DNA of 64,000 nucleotides from Magnetospirillum molischianum DSM 120 (GTDB lineage: Bacteria; Pseudomonadota; Alphaproteobacteria; Rhodospirillales; Magnetospirillaceae): positions 20,522 through 84,521 of the forward strand of contig NZ_CAHP01000047.1 in the NCBI RefSeq assembly GCF_000294655.1, in the 5' to 3' direction. Below, piece by piece: positions 28,504 through 37,208 of this stretch (the stretch's first letter is position 1; each line of letters begins with the position of its first letter). Made by a program: the position numbers and the translations under genes. The notes below the pieces were generated by a model. That model was not told the DNA's origin, searched no databases, and saw nothing but the letters and a program-made list of their open reading frames with translations.

Positions 28504-28965
28504 ATGTCTGAGTCTGAGGGTACCGGACGCGAATTGCAGAGTGTGAGCCAGTCGCCCGCCCTGCCGGCTGAAAAGACGATCAATCTCGCTCAGAGCGATG
28601 TGCTTGACCTCACCGGTCTCGACGAGACGCAGATCTCCGAGATCAAGCAGCAGCAGGCCGAAGGTATTGTCGCCGTCCAGATCAAGGCCGCCGAAAAGAA
28701 GCTCGACGTTACCGCGCTTGATGCCGCGCTGACTTCGTTCACCGAACAGACCGCCCGCGCGGTCGAGGCCGGGACCCATGCCACGATCCAGCATTCCCAG
28801 ACCAGCTCGATCGGCAAGACCGAAGTCGTGATCGGCAATACCGAGCGCGCCGCCTCGGGCAAGGTGTCGTCGAGCAGCGACAGCCTTCAGAACAACAGCC
28901 TGACCATCCTTGGTGTCATCGGTATCGTCATCATCTTGTTGGCGGTGTTCGCCAAGGGCGGCTGA
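28504..28965 (+). CDS. Uncharacterised tail-anchored membrane protein
   Basis: A 153-residue protein that I do not recognise. The first ~130 residues are polar, with a predicted helical stretch (about 35-95, rich in Q, K, E and A) and a serine-rich segment (about 95-130). The last ~22 residues form one hydrophobic helix (LTILGVIGIVIILLAVF) ending in KGG, so the protein is probably tail-anchored in the inner membrane with its bulk in the cytoplasm. GGGGGATACGAG precedes the ATG. It is followed by a strong terminator, so it is a single-gene unit upstream of a Cache-protein/chemoreceptor pair. Confidence 0.7.
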   Translation: MSESEGTGRELQSVSQSPALPAEKTINLAQSDVLDLTGLDETQISEIKQQQAEGIVAVQIKAAEKKLDVTALDAALTSFTEQTARAVEAGTHATIQHSQTSSIGKTEVVIGNTERAASGKVSSSSDSLQNNSLTILGVIGIVIILLAVFAKGG

Positions 28966-29070
28966 TCGCGCTACGGCATATCGCGTGATACACCGGTTTT
29001 AAGCATCGCCCACCGATCTCTGATCGGGGTGGGCTGCTGTCGTCGGGGGACGAGTAAAACCGGACAAAAT

Positions 29071-29103
29071 AAGCGGGAGGGGGAGACCCTTCCCGCTTTT
29101 TTT
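29071..29103 (+). terminator. Strong intrinsic terminator after the tail-anchored gene
   Basis: AGCGGGAGGG pairs with CCCTTCCCGCT (one bulged base) around a short loop and is followed by seven T. It lies about 105 bases after the stop. A second hairpin, GCCCACC-GATC against GATC-GGGGTGGGC, sits at 29008-29034 between the stop and this terminator. Confidence 0.8.
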
Positions 29104-29236
29104 CTCTCTTAACGAGATCGTTGTTCCGAGTAATTCCATTATCTTATCTTGAAACCATAGCCAATGGTCTACATCATAAGAGATGGGGCAGCCGATCTGT
29201 CGTCCTGCCTTGTGCCATGGTCAGGGGAGAATCGGG

Positions 29237-29695
29237 ATGAGAAATTCAGGCATGGCTCTTATGGCTGCGTTAGCCACTATGCTGACGGTGCCGGCCCTGG
29301 CGGCGACCGAGAAGGGGACCGCTGACGAGGCGATTGCAATGACCCGCAAGGCGGTGGCGTTCCTGTCCAAGGAAGGGCCGGATGCGGCCCTTACCGCTTT
29401 TACCGGGAAGGACCCACGCTTCAACGACCGCGACCTCTACGTCATCGTTTATGGCCAGGACGGTAAATGCCTGGCTCATGGCGCCAACCCCAAGCTGGTC
29501 GGCAAGGATCTGATCGAGAACCAGGATACGGACGGAAAGTTCTATATCCGGGAACGGGTCGAGGCGGCCAAGTCAAAGTCGTCCTTCTGGTTGGATTACA
29601 AATTCACCAACCCGACGACGAAAAAAATAGAGCCGAAATCAACTTATTGCGAGACATCGACCGACAAAATCGTCTGTGTTGGAATCTATAAATAA
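29237..29695 (+). CDS. Periplasmic single Cache-domain protein
   Basis: A 152-residue exported protein. A signal peptide covers about residues 1-22 (MRNSGMALMAALATMLTVPALA). The remainder matches a single Cache (sCache_2-like) ligand-sensing domain: TRKAVAFL helix, FNDRDLYVIVYGQDGKCLAHGANP strand region, LVGKDLIENQDTDGKF, and FWLDYKFTNP. It has no membrane anchor beyond the signal peptide. It lies 38 bases upstream of a chemoreceptor gene, so it may bind a small ligand such as an organic acid and present it to that receptor. AGGGGAG precedes the chosen ATG. Confidence 0.8.
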   Translation: MRNSGMALMAALATMLTVPALAATEKGTADEAIAMTRKAVAFLSKEGPDAALTAFTGKDPRFNDRDLYVIVYGQDGKCLAHGANPKLVGKDLIENQDTDGKFYIRERVEAAKSKSSFWLDYKFTNPTTKKIEPKSTYCETSTDKIVCVGIYK

Positions 29696-29733
29696 AGAAC
29701 CCGATGTAACAGTTTCTGGCGGGAGAATCTGCG

Positions 29734-31431
29734 ATGCGTTGGGTCAATGACATGAGCATTCGGGCCAAGGTGTCGTTGGCTCCCGCTTTTATCGGATTGG
29801 TGCTGATCGCCCTCTCGATCAATGGCGTGGTTGCATTGAGCGGGGTTCTGAACCAAGTCGAGACCGATCGCGTGATCGCGGAAAAGTCCACTCGGATCGA
29901 CGATTTCACCATCGGTGTCCTGGGGGTTAAATCGACTCTTTACCGGCTGGTGTCGATTGCTTCGAATGAGACCGACGAGGCCAAGGTGGCCCGCATGTCG
30001 AAGGAGACGCTGGCCGCTCTGGACGCACTGGCGCAGCCACTGGAGCAATTGAGGCAGGTTTCTGTCGAACTGGGCGTCGATGCCGCTCTGATCGACGAAA
30101 CGGTCAAGCGTCAGCAGGCGTTCCTGAAAGCGGCTCATGTCGTTGCCGATATGGTTGAATCCGACGTCGGCACCGCACTGACGATGATGGGGCCGACTGA
30201 TCGCGCCTATCTGGCGGCCGAGCAGAGCCTGAAGAGCCTCAACAGTTCGATCGATCGCAACCGTGCGGCGGAGGTTGCCGAGGGCACGTATTCGATGGAG
30301 GCGCAGCGCCGGACCTTCGTTATCCTGGCTGTCGTTGCGGTGCTGGTCGGGACTGTGATGTCTTGGCTGTTGTCGATGCGGATCGTCGGGCCGATCCACG
30401 CTCTAACCCAGTCGATGGGGCGGTTGGCTGGACGCGATTACACCTTCGAAATTCCGTCGCGGGACCAGAAGGATGAGGTTGGCCAGATGGCGCGCGCCGT
30501 CGAAGTGTTTCGCGATGGGATGATCCGCGCCGACCGCGCCGCCGCCGAGGCGGAAGCGTCGCGCCAGCGGCGTGAGGATCGTGTTCGCGCCATCGAGACT
30601 CTGACCGGAACATTCGACCGCGATGTCGGTTCGGCGCTGGGGGTGGTGGAGGGAGCCGTTGACGAATTGCAGCTCACTGCCCGCGAAATGGCTTCCAATG
30701 CCGACCAGACCAGCCAACAGGCCGGAATTGTCGCCGCCGCGACAACCCAGGCGTCGAGCAGCGTTCAAACCGTTGCCAGCGCTGCCGAGCAATTGTCCTC
30801 TTCTATCGCCGAAATCTCTCGTCAGGTCGAACAATCGTCGCGGATCGCCAGCACCGCTTCGACCGAGGCGGAGCAGACCGATTCGACCGTTCGGGGGTTG
30901 TCTGATAGTTCGGTTCGGATCGGGGCTGTCGTCAGTCTGATCAGCGATATTGCCAGCCAGACCAATTTGCTGGCCTTGAACGCCACCATCGAAGCGGCAC
31001 GGGCGGGCGAAGCGGGCAAGGGCTTTGCCGTTGTCGCCAACGAGGTCAAGCACCTCGCCAACCAGACAGCGCGGGCGACCGAGGAAATCGGAGCCCAGAT
31101 CGGCGCGGTTCAAAGCGCGACCGAACGAGTGGTTGCCGATATCGCCACCATCGTGGCCCGGATTCAGGAAATCAACGGCATCGCCGGAGCCATCGCCGCC
31201 GCTGTCGAGGAGCAATCGGCGGCGACCGCCGAAATCGCCCGCAACATTCAGCAGGCGGCGGTGGGCACCGGACAGGTCTCCGAGACGATCCGCCATGTCA
31301 CCCTGGCGGCGGCCGAAACCGGGCGCGCATCGTCTCAAGTGCTGGACTCCACCGGGTCCTTGACCCGCGAGGCTGGCCATCTAAAGAGCCTCGTCGAGAG
31401 TTTTGTCTCGGAAATGCGAGCTGTTCGATAA
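29734..31431 (+). CDS. Methyl-accepting chemotaxis protein
   Basis: A 565-residue chemoreceptor. Membrane helices are near residues 17-38 and 190-212, bracketing a periplasmic four-helix-type ligand domain. A HAMP domain follows (about 213-265), then the cytoplasmic signalling domain with the conserved hairpin tip around [20 protein letters not shown] (near 408). GGGAG before the ATG is a good ribosome-binding site. The C terminus lacks a CheR-binding pentapeptide. The adjacent free Cache protein suggests sensing through a partner. Confidence 0.93.
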   Translation: MRWVNDMSIRAKVSLAPAFIGLVLIALSINGVVALSGVLNQVETDRVIAEKSTRIDDFTIGVLGVKSTLYRLVSIASNETDEAKVARMSKETLAALDALAQPLEQLRQVSVELGVDAALIDETVKRQQAFLKAAHVVADMVESDVGTALTMMGPTDRAYLAAEQSLKSLNSSIDRNRAAEVAEGTYSMEAQRRTFVILAVVAVLVGTVMSWLLSMRIVGPIHALTQSMGRLAGRDYTFEIPSRDQKDEVGQMARAVEVFRDGMIRADRAAAEAEASRQRREDRVRAIETLTGTFDRDVGSALGVVEGAVDELQLTAREMASNADQTSQQAGIVAAATTQASSSVQTVASAAEQLSSSIAEISRQVEQSSRIASTASTEAEQTDSTVRGLSDSSVRIGAVVSLISDIASQTNLLALNATIEAARAGEAGKGFAVVANEVKHLANQTARATEEIGAQIGAVQSATERVVADIATIVARIQEINGIAGAIAAAVEEQSAATAEIARNIQQAAVGTGQVSETIRHVTLAAAETGRASSQVLDSTGSLTREAGHLKSLVESFVSEMRAVR

Positions 31432-31530
31432 TTAAAGTGGGTTTGATGTGAACGCGGGCTTGATTCGTCGCGGCCGATTTGCTATTTCCCTGTCTCCCCG
31501 ACGGCACAGGTCCGAAGGGAGCCAGGGTTT

Positions 31531-31617
31531 GCGGCCATGGCGGAATTGGTAGACGCGCAAGCTTGAGGTGCTTGTGGGGTAACTCCCGTGGAAGTTCGAG
31601 TCTTCTTGGCCGCACCA
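31531..31617 (+). tRNA. tRNA-Leu (GAG)
   Basis: An 87-base class II tRNA with CCA encoded. The acceptor stem is GCGGCCA/TGGCCGC with discriminator A and CCA at 31615-31617. The anticodon stem CAAGC/GCTTG frames loop TTGAGGT, giving anticodon GAG at 31565-31567, which reads CUU/CUC leucine codons. A long variable arm (TGTGGGGTAACTCCCG region) and the T loop TTCGAGT are present. Confidence 0.97.
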
Positions 31618-31694
31618 CCTTACGACCCCAGGCCCGCCGGCTTCCCCCGGCGGGCCTTGTCGTTTCCGGCGGACCCCGTTGCGCGGAGGCGCCC

Positions 31695-32390
31695 TTGACC
31701 CCCGACGAAATCCTTGCCCGCGTGCTCTATCGCGATCAGGACGTGATCGTTCTCGATAAACCGGCCGGGCTGGCGGTGCACGCCGGTCCGGGGACGACCG
31801 ATCATCTCGAGCTTTATCTCGATCCGCTTCGTTTCGGTTGGAGCCAGAATCCGCGTCTGGCTCACCGGCTGGACCGCGATACGTCCGGCTGTCTGATCCT
31901 GGGCCGCCACGACAAGGCGCTGAAGCGGCTGGGGCGGATGTTCGAAACTCACCGGATCGAGAAGGTTTATTGGTCGGTCTGTATCGGTGCGCCGCCGCAA
32001 GCGCGGGGCCGGGTCGAGGCTCCGCTGCTGAAAGTGTCCGAGCCGGGGAAGGGCTGGCGGGTTCGGGTCGATCCCGCTGGGCAGAGGGCGGTGACCGACT
32101 GGGTGGTGCTGGGGCAGGCAGATGGCCTTTGCTGGGTCGAGTGGCGGCCGCGTACCGGCCGTACCCACCAAATTCGTGCCCATGCCGCCCATCTCGGCTG
32201 TCCTTTGCTGGGGGACGCCGTTCACGGCGGCGATCCGGCTCCGGTCGCACCGTTGCACCTGCACTCGCGCGCGGTGACCATTCCGTCGCTGGCTCCGTCC
32301 CGTTCGTTCATCGAAGCAGAGGCTATGCCGCCGATTGCCCTGCGGGCCGCACTGGAGCTATGCGGGGCGTCGATCGCGAGGGCGTCTTGA
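31695..32390 (+). CDS. RluA-family pseudouridine synthase
   Basis: A 231-residue RNA pseudouridine synthase with no S4 domain. The catalytic aspartate lies in HRLDRDTSGCLIL near residue 60, and the RTGRTHQIRAHAAHLG motif near residue 155 is characteristic of the RluA family. The TTG at 31695 is chosen because GGAGG sits five bases upstream. Any earlier start would run back through the tRNA-Leu gene. Whether it modifies rRNA or tRNA cannot be told from sequence alone; its small size resembles RluA/TruC-like members. Confidence 0.85.
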   Translation: MTPDEILARVLYRDQDVIVLDKPAGLAVHAGPGTTDHLELYLDPLRFGWSQNPRLAHRLDRDTSGCLILGRHDKALKRLGRMFETHRIEKVYWSVCIGAPPQARGRVEAPLLKVSEPGKGWRVRVDPAGQRAVTDWVVLGQADGLCWVEWRPRTGRTHQIRAHAAHLGCPLLGDAVHGGDPAPVAPLHLHSRAVTIPSLAPSRSFIEAEAMPPIALRAALELCGASIARAS

Positions 32391-32444
32391 CACTCGTTCC
32401 CGGCGGGCGGACTCTGCCTCTCTAAACTGGGGGGAGAGCGGCAG

Positions 32445-33302
32445 ATGGCTTATTTCGATCACATTATTGCATGTAACAAACACGATCTTTCGCGGTTCCG
32501 TCCCTTTCTGGTCGATGGAGCGGCGGTTGGGCGCGTTCGCCACGATGTCGCCCATCGTCTGGCCCAGTATCCAGAGGTGTTCCGGGTTACTCGCGATGGG
32601 GTCTTGCTTCATCCCCTCCTGACTCAGCCGGATGAGCGTACCGAGGCGGTTTGTTCTGTCGCGGCCGATTTGAATCGCGATTGGGGAACGCCGGCGCTGC
32701 GGGGGGAGATGTACCGAGTGGTGGCCCAGTTCGGTACCGCGCCGGTGATGAGTGTCGATCGGGGAGTCGTCAGTCTGTTCGGCATCCGGGCCTTTGGGGT
32801 TCATGTCAATGGCTTCGTCCGCCGTCCCGAAGGCGATGCGCTGTGGATTGGCCGCCGCGCCGCCAACAAGACCGTCGCACCGGGAGCGCTCGACAACATG
32901 GTCGCCGGAGGTCAGCCGTCCGGCCTGACCCTGTTCGAGAATTTGCGGAAGGAAGCCGCCGAGGAAGCCGATATCCCCGCCGCTCTGGCCGCGACCGCCC
33001 GCCCGGTCGGGGCTGTCTCCTATTGCATGGAAGACGAGTGGGGATTGAAGCCCGACGTGATGTATTGCTTCGATCTGGAGGTTCCGGCCGATTTCGTGCC
33101 TCGTAACACCGACGGCGAAATCGAGGACTTCACCCTGATGCCGGTGGAAGAGGTGGCTCGGCTAGTCCGCGACACCAACCGCTTCAAATTCAATGTCAAT
33201 CTGGTGATCATCGATTTCCTGATCCGTCACGGATATCTGTCGCCCGATACCGAACCGACCTATCTTGATCTGATTGCCGGACTGCGCCGCGGCGTGGGGT
33301 GA
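32445..33302 (+). CDS. Nudix hydrolase with DUF4743 N-terminal domain
   Basis: A 285-residue protein made of an N-terminal DUF4743-type domain (about residues 1-120) and a C-terminal Nudix domain. The Nudix box is slightly diverged: [20 protein letters not shown], with lysine for arginine and D for the late glycine, but the metal-binding EAAEE glutamates are kept. Related proteins in fungi and plants act on oxidised thiamine diphosphates, so this substrate is possible by analogy only. It starts 54 bases after the RluA-type gene. Confidence 0.8.
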   Translation: MAYFDHIIACNKHDLSRFRPFLVDGAAVGRVRHDVAHRLAQYPEVFRVTRDGVLLHPLLTQPDERTEAVCSVAADLNRDWGTPALRGEMYRVVAQFGTAPVMSVDRGVVSLFGIRAFGVHVNGFVRRPEGDALWIGRRAANKTVAPGALDNMVAGGQPSGLTLFENLRKEAAEEADIPAALAATARPVGAVSYCMEDEWGLKPDVMYCFDLEVPADFVPRNTDGEIEDFTLMPVEEVARLVRDTNRFKFNVNLVIIDFLIRHGYLSPDTEPTYLDLIAGLRRGVG

Positions 33303-33337
33303 TCCCCCGCCGTTCCTACGGCTCGGAGCGCTCGCCC

Positions 33338-33568
33338 ATGCATATGCTGTCTCGTCTTTGTGTCGTGATCGGCTTGGGCGTGTTGCCAACCGGGTCGTGG
33401 GAAGCCGCGACATCCGCATCTTTTCCCGCCGTTTCGTCGTTCTCATCCGGTCCCTATCGCGGGGCGTCGGTCCGGGGGCGCGCGTTCGCGCCCGTCCCTG
33501 TCGGTGGGGTGTTGGACGAGGACGAATCCGAGGACTTGACTTGTCCAGACTGGCGCTCGCGGCAATAG
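33338..33568 (+). CDS. Hypothetical small secreted protein
   Basis: A possible 76-residue protein beginning [17 protein letters not shown], with a short hydrophobic N terminus that could act as a signal peptide and a serine/glycine-rich remainder ending in an acidic patch (DEDESED). GGAG lies about nine bases before the ATG. I know of no homologue. It sits between the Nudix gene and pckG and could be a chance frame. Confidence 0.3.
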   Translation: MHMLSRLCVVIGLGVLPTGSWEAATSASFPAVSSFSSGPYRGASVRGRAFAPVPVGGVLDEDESEDLTCPDWRSRQ

Positions 33569-33936
33569 GGCGGGTTGACGCTTACCGCATGAATCGCGCG
33601 CCGAGCAGTTTGGACAGTTTATTTTCCCCCGCCTTGGCGCCTGGGTGTTTTTACTTACAGACGAAGGAATTATCCATCTCGGGTTGTGCTTTTTCCCAGC
33701 CAATGCCGCAGTTTAGGTGTTACAGTTTCGTTACGCCAGACCCGGCTGTGTTCCAACGACCAGAGCTTATTCTTGTGCGGTGCGGTAAGGGAGGGTGGGT
33801 GTTCTTTCCCTCATTCGGGTTGATTTTCCAGCCCAAAGTCATTGCTCCAACGGCTCTGCGGGTCTATGGTCGCACCTCTTTCGCGGCGGCGGCACGGCGT
33901 CTAGCTGCCACATCTAAGTCAGGGAGACGGGATCAG
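33569..33936. other. Upstream region of pckG
   Basis: About 370 bases without a convincing gene, more AT-rich than the flanking coding DNA. It contains GTTACAGTTTCGTTAC near 33720-33736, a direct GTTAC repeat with an 11-base period that would place both copies on one DNA face. This is a candidate regulator site for pckG, given the length of the leader. No promoter could be assigned with confidence. Confidence 0.35.
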
Positions 33937-35784
33937 ATGAGCGGACCAGGGATTCCCAGCGGTTTGACGACAAATACCAAGTTGCTGGGGTGGATTGAAG
34001 AGATGGCGCTTTTGTGCCGTCCCGACAGTATTCACATCTGTGATGGCTCCCAGGCTGAATACGATGCTCTGTGTGCGAAAATGGTCGCAAGCGGGACGAT
34101 GATCCGACTCAATCCGGATCTGCGCCCCAACAGCTACCTGTCCCGATCCGACCCCCGAGACGTGGCTCGAGTCGAGGACCGAACTTTTATCTGCTCCTTG
34201 AACCGCAACGATGCCGGCCCAACCAATAATTGGGTCGATCCGAAGGAAATGAAGGCCCGGATGCGGCCTTTGTACGACGGTTGCATGCAGGGCCGCACCA
34301 TGTACGTGGTGCCGTTCTCGATGGGACCGCTCGGTTCGTCGATCGCCCATATCGGCGTCGAGATCACCGACAGCCCCTATGTCGCCACCAACATGCGGAT
34401 CATGACCCGCATGGGTAAGAAGGTGCTGGATCTGCTCGGCACCGATGGCGAGTTCGTCCGTTGCCTTCATTCGGTCGGCCTGCCGCTCGCGCCCGGTCAG
34501 GCGGATGTGCCTTGGCCGTGCAATCCCGACAACATCCACATCACCCACTTCCCCGAGGAACGGCAGATCTGGTCGTTCGGCTCGGGTTACGGCGGCAATG
34601 CCCTGTTGGGCAAGAAGTGCTTCGCGTTGCGTATCGCCTCGGTGATGGCGCGTGACGAAGGCTGGCTGGCCGAGCACATGCTGATCGTCGGCGTCGAGAA
34701 CCCGGAAGGCGAGAAGACCTATGTCGCCGCCGCGTTCCCCTCCGCTTGCGGCAAGACCAATTTCGCGATGCTGGTTCCGCCGAAGGGCTTCGACGGCTGG
34801 AAGATCTGGACCGTTGGCGACGATATCGCCTGGATCAAGCCGGGTGCCGATGGACGTTTCCACGCCATCAATCCCGAGGCTGGTTTCTTCGGCGTTGCTC
34901 CCGGTACCGGTGCCAAGACCAATCCCAGCGCCATTGCCGCCTGCGCCAGCAATTCGATCTTCACCAATGTCGGCTTGACCGACGATGGCGACGTGTGGTG
35001 GGAAGGTCTCTCCGACGAGGCTCCGGCCCATCTGATCGATTGGCGCGGCAATGACTGGACCCCGGCCAGCGAGACCCCGGCGGCCCATCCCAACGCCCGC
35101 TTCACCGCCCCGGTCAGCCAGTGCCCGAGTGTCGATCCCGAGTGGGAGAATCCGGCCGGTGTGCCGATTTCGGCCTTCATCGTCGGTGGCCGTCTGTCGA
35201 AGAACGCTCCGTTGGTGACCCAGGCCTTTAATTGGGCCCATGGCGTCTATCTCGGCGCGACGATGGGGTCCGAGGCGACCGCCGCCGCCGTCGGTCAGGC
35301 CGCTATCCGCCGCGATCCCTTCGCCATGCTGCCGTTCTGCGGCTATAACATGGCCGATTACTTCAACCATTGGCTCAACATGGGGCGGGCGGTGAAGAAC
35401 CCGCCGCCGATCTTCCGCGTCAATTGGTTCCGCAAGGGTGCCGACGGCAAGTTCATGTGGCCGGGCTATGGCCAGAACATGCGGGTGTTGAAGTGGATCG
35501 TCGATCGCGTCCATGGTCGCGCTCGTGCCGTGGAATGCCCGATTGGTCTGGTTCCGACCTATCACGATATCGAATGGGCCGGTCTTGATTACTCGCGGGA
35601 AACCTTCAAGGAATTGATGCGGATCGACCGTGAGGCCGGCGTTGCCGACGCGCGCAGCCAGGAAGATTTGTTCGACAAATTCCTGGACCGTGTGCCGAAG
35701 GAGATGCTGTTCGAGCGTGAGATGCTGAAGTCTCGCCTGTGGCGCGCTCCGGCGGTGTGGGAACTGGCCAGCGAGGTCGAGTAA
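33937..35784 (+). CDS. pckG: Phosphoenolpyruvate carboxykinase (GTP)
   Basis: A 615-residue GTP-dependent PEP carboxykinase interconverting oxaloacetate and PEP, the entry step of gluconeogenesis. The P-loop with its reactive cysteine, [13 protein letters not shown], is near residue 272, the metal-binding region VGDDIAWIK follows, and the guanine-binding FRVNWFRKG lies in the C-terminal part. Length and motifs are those of the GTP family, not the ATP-type PckA found in many alphaproteobacteria. AGGGAG precedes the ATG at 33937. The same frame is open far upstream, but that stretch overlaps the preceding gene and lacks family similarity. A hairpin terminator follows. Confidence 0.96.
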   Translation: MSGPGIPSGLTTNTKLLGWIEEMALLCRPDSIHICDGSQAEYDALCAKMVASGTMIRLNPDLRPNSYLSRSDPRDVARVEDRTFICSLNRNDAGPTNNWVDPKEMKARMRPLYDGCMQGRTMYVVPFSMGPLGSSIAHIGVEITDSPYVATNMRIMTRMGKKVLDLLGTDGEFVRCLHSVGLPLAPGQADVPWPCNPDNIHITHFPEERQIWSFGSGYGGNALLGKKCFALRIASVMARDEGWLAEHMLIVGVENPEGEKTYVAAAFPSACGKTNFAMLVPPKGFDGWKIWTVGDDIAWIKPGADGRFHAINPEAGFFGVAPGTGAKTNPSAIAACASNSIFTNVGLTDDGDVWWEGLSDEAPAHLIDWRGNDWTPASETPAAHPNARFTAPVSQCPSVDPEWENPAGVPISAFIVGGRLSKNAPLVTQAFNWAHGVYLGATMGSEATAAAVGQAAIRRDPFAMLPFCGYNMADYFNHWLNMGRAVKNPPPIFRVNWFRKGADGKFMWPGYGQNMRVLKWIVDRVHGRARAVECPIGLVPTYHDIEWAGLDYSRETFKELMRIDREAGVADARSQEDLFDKFLDRVPKEMLFEREMLKSRLWRAPAVWELASEVE

Positions 35785-35813
35785 CCCGGCACGTTGCCGC
35801 AATGATCGGAAGG

Positions 35814-35847
35814 GGGGTCGGGAACAGTTGTTTCCGGCCCCTTTTCT
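35814..35847 (+). terminator. Intrinsic terminator after pckG
   Basis: GGGGTCGGGAAC pairs with GTTTCCGGCCCC (two G-T pairs) around an AGTT loop, followed by TTTTCT. It lies 30 bases after the pckG stop. Confidence 0.75.
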
Positions 35848-35991
35848 CTGATGGGGTTCTGATCGCGGCAATTCCGTATCCTACAGCGGTGGCTGGGGTT
35901 TGCGTCGGCAATGGGCATCCCAATATAAGAAGAGGCAACGGACAGAAGGTGAATTCCCGCCTGGCCGCCCCTCTCTTGGCCGTATCCCAAC

Positions 35992-36600
35992 ATGGGTTCG
36001 GCATGGGAAAATCTTAAGAGTCAGAGCGCCCGTAAACGGTATGAAGGGCGCAAGGAGCGGCTGTTGGCACCTCTTTCCCAGACAGTTGACACAACTCATC
36101 GCGGTGCCACCGATTGCGGTGACCTTGGCATCAGCATTGATCGACAGGGGCGATGGTTTTACCACGGCTCGCCCATTGCCCGCCGCGAGATGGTGTGTCT
36201 CTTCGCCGGGATGATGTGCCGGGCCGAGGATGGCGGCTATCTGCTGGCGACCCCGGATGAGGTCGGGCGGATCGTGGTCGAGGATGTGCCCTTTCTTGCC
36301 GTCGAGATGTTCGTCTGCGGGTGTGGCCGCGAGGCGACGATTTCTTTTCGCACCAATGTCGATGCAATCGTGACTCTGGATGCCGATCATCCGCTACGGG
36401 TGGTCGAGACCCCCGAGACAGGCGAACCGTCGCCGTATGTCCTGATCGGTGACGGACTGGAAGCGCGCCTGACACGATCCGTGTATTATGAACTGGTAGC
36501 CCGAGGGTGGGAGGAAGACCTTGGGGGCGAAAGGGTTCATGGCTTATGGAGCAGAGGAACGTTTTTTCCTTTGGGTCAACTGGACGATCAGCCCGGTTGA
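35992..36600 (+). CDS. DUF1285 family protein
   Basis: A 202-residue cytosolic protein of the DUF1285 family. The core GDLGISIDRQGRWFYHGSPI, then EVGRIVVEDVPFLAVEMF and a C-terminal RSVYYELVARG segment are characteristic. The biochemical role is unknown. In many alphaproteobacteria this gene precedes a CoA-pyrophosphatase Nudix gene and cca, as here. The ATG at 35992 lacks a strong ribosome-binding site. The C-terminal ~50 bases overlap the next gene if its ATG at 36546 is used. Confidence 0.82.
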   Translation: MGSAWENLKSQSARKRYEGRKERLLAPLSQTVDTTHRGATDCGDLGISIDRQGRWFYHGSPIARREMVCLFAGMMCRAEDGGYLLATPDEVGRIVVEDVPFLAVEMFVCGCGREATISFRTNVDAIVTLDADHPLRVVETPETGEPSPYVLIGDGLEARLTRSVYYELVARGWEEDLGGERVHGLWSRGTFFPLGQLDDQPG

Positions 36601-37208
36601 ACGTCGAGACTGTTTCCGGGCGTCTGGCCGCTCAGGCCAAGACAGCTCTGCGCGGCGATCCTGATCCTTCCGCGTCTCTTGTTCCGCCGGAATCCTCTGG
36701 CGCTCTGGTTCCTGCGGCGGTTCTGGTGCCTCTCGTCGATCACCCCGGCGAGATGACCGTTCTACTGACCCGGCGCACCCAACATCTGGCCCACCATCCC
36801 GGACAGATCAGCTTTCCCGGCGGACGGCTTGATCCCGAAGACGAGGGCGATCCGGTCGTTTGTGCCCTGCGCGAAACCGCCGAGGAAGTAGGGCTGGACT
36901 CCGATCGTATCCGGGTGCTGGGGCAGCTCGACCAGTATGTCACCGGCACCGGCTTTCTGATTACTCCGGTGGTCGGGTTGGTCCGGCCGCCATTCACCGT
37001 GATTCCCGACCCGTTCGAGGTCGCCGACGTGTTCGAGGTGCCATTGTCTTTTATTCTCGACCGCGCCAATCATCAGCACCATGTCCGTGTTGTCGGCGGA
37101 CAAAGCCGATCGTTTTGGGCGTTGTCCTGGGGTGATTTCTTGATCTGGGGGGCCACCGCCGGAATTCTGGTCAATCTGTCCGAGGTGCTGGCGGATGCCG
37201 AAGGCTGA
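36546..37208 (+). CDS. CoA pyrophosphatase-like Nudix hydrolase
   Basis: A 220-residue Nudix hydrolase of the NudL/YeaB type, which cleaves CoA and its derivatives. The signature is ISFPGGRLDPEDEGD followed by ALRETAEEVGL, with the HHPGQISFPGG lead-in typical of CoA pyrophosphatases. The start is uncertain: the ATG at 36546 overlaps DUF1285 by 55 bases, and a TTG at 36597 overlapping its stop would remove 17 residues. It overlaps cca by 14 bases. Confidence 0.83.
   Translation: MEQRNVFSFGSTGRSARLNVETVSGRLAAQAKTALRGDPDPSASLVPPESSGALVPAAVLVPLVDHPGEMTVLLTRRTQHLAHHPGQISFPGGRLDPEDEGDPVVCALRETAEEVGLDSDRIRVLGQLDQYVTGTGFLITPVVGLVRPPFTVIPDPFEVADVFEVPLSFILDRANHQHHVRVVGGQSRSFWALSWGDFLIWGATAGILVNLSEVLADAEG

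Noticed and set aside
31479..31694. An N-terminal extension of the RluA-type gene.
   Set aside because: It runs through the tRNA-Leu gene, and a TTG with an ideal GGAGG site lies at 31695, where similarity to the family begins.
33274..33936. A 221-residue N-terminal extension of pckG.
   Set aside because: It overlaps the preceding Nudix gene, has no family similarity, and the ATG at 33937 has a good ribosome-binding site and gives normal length.
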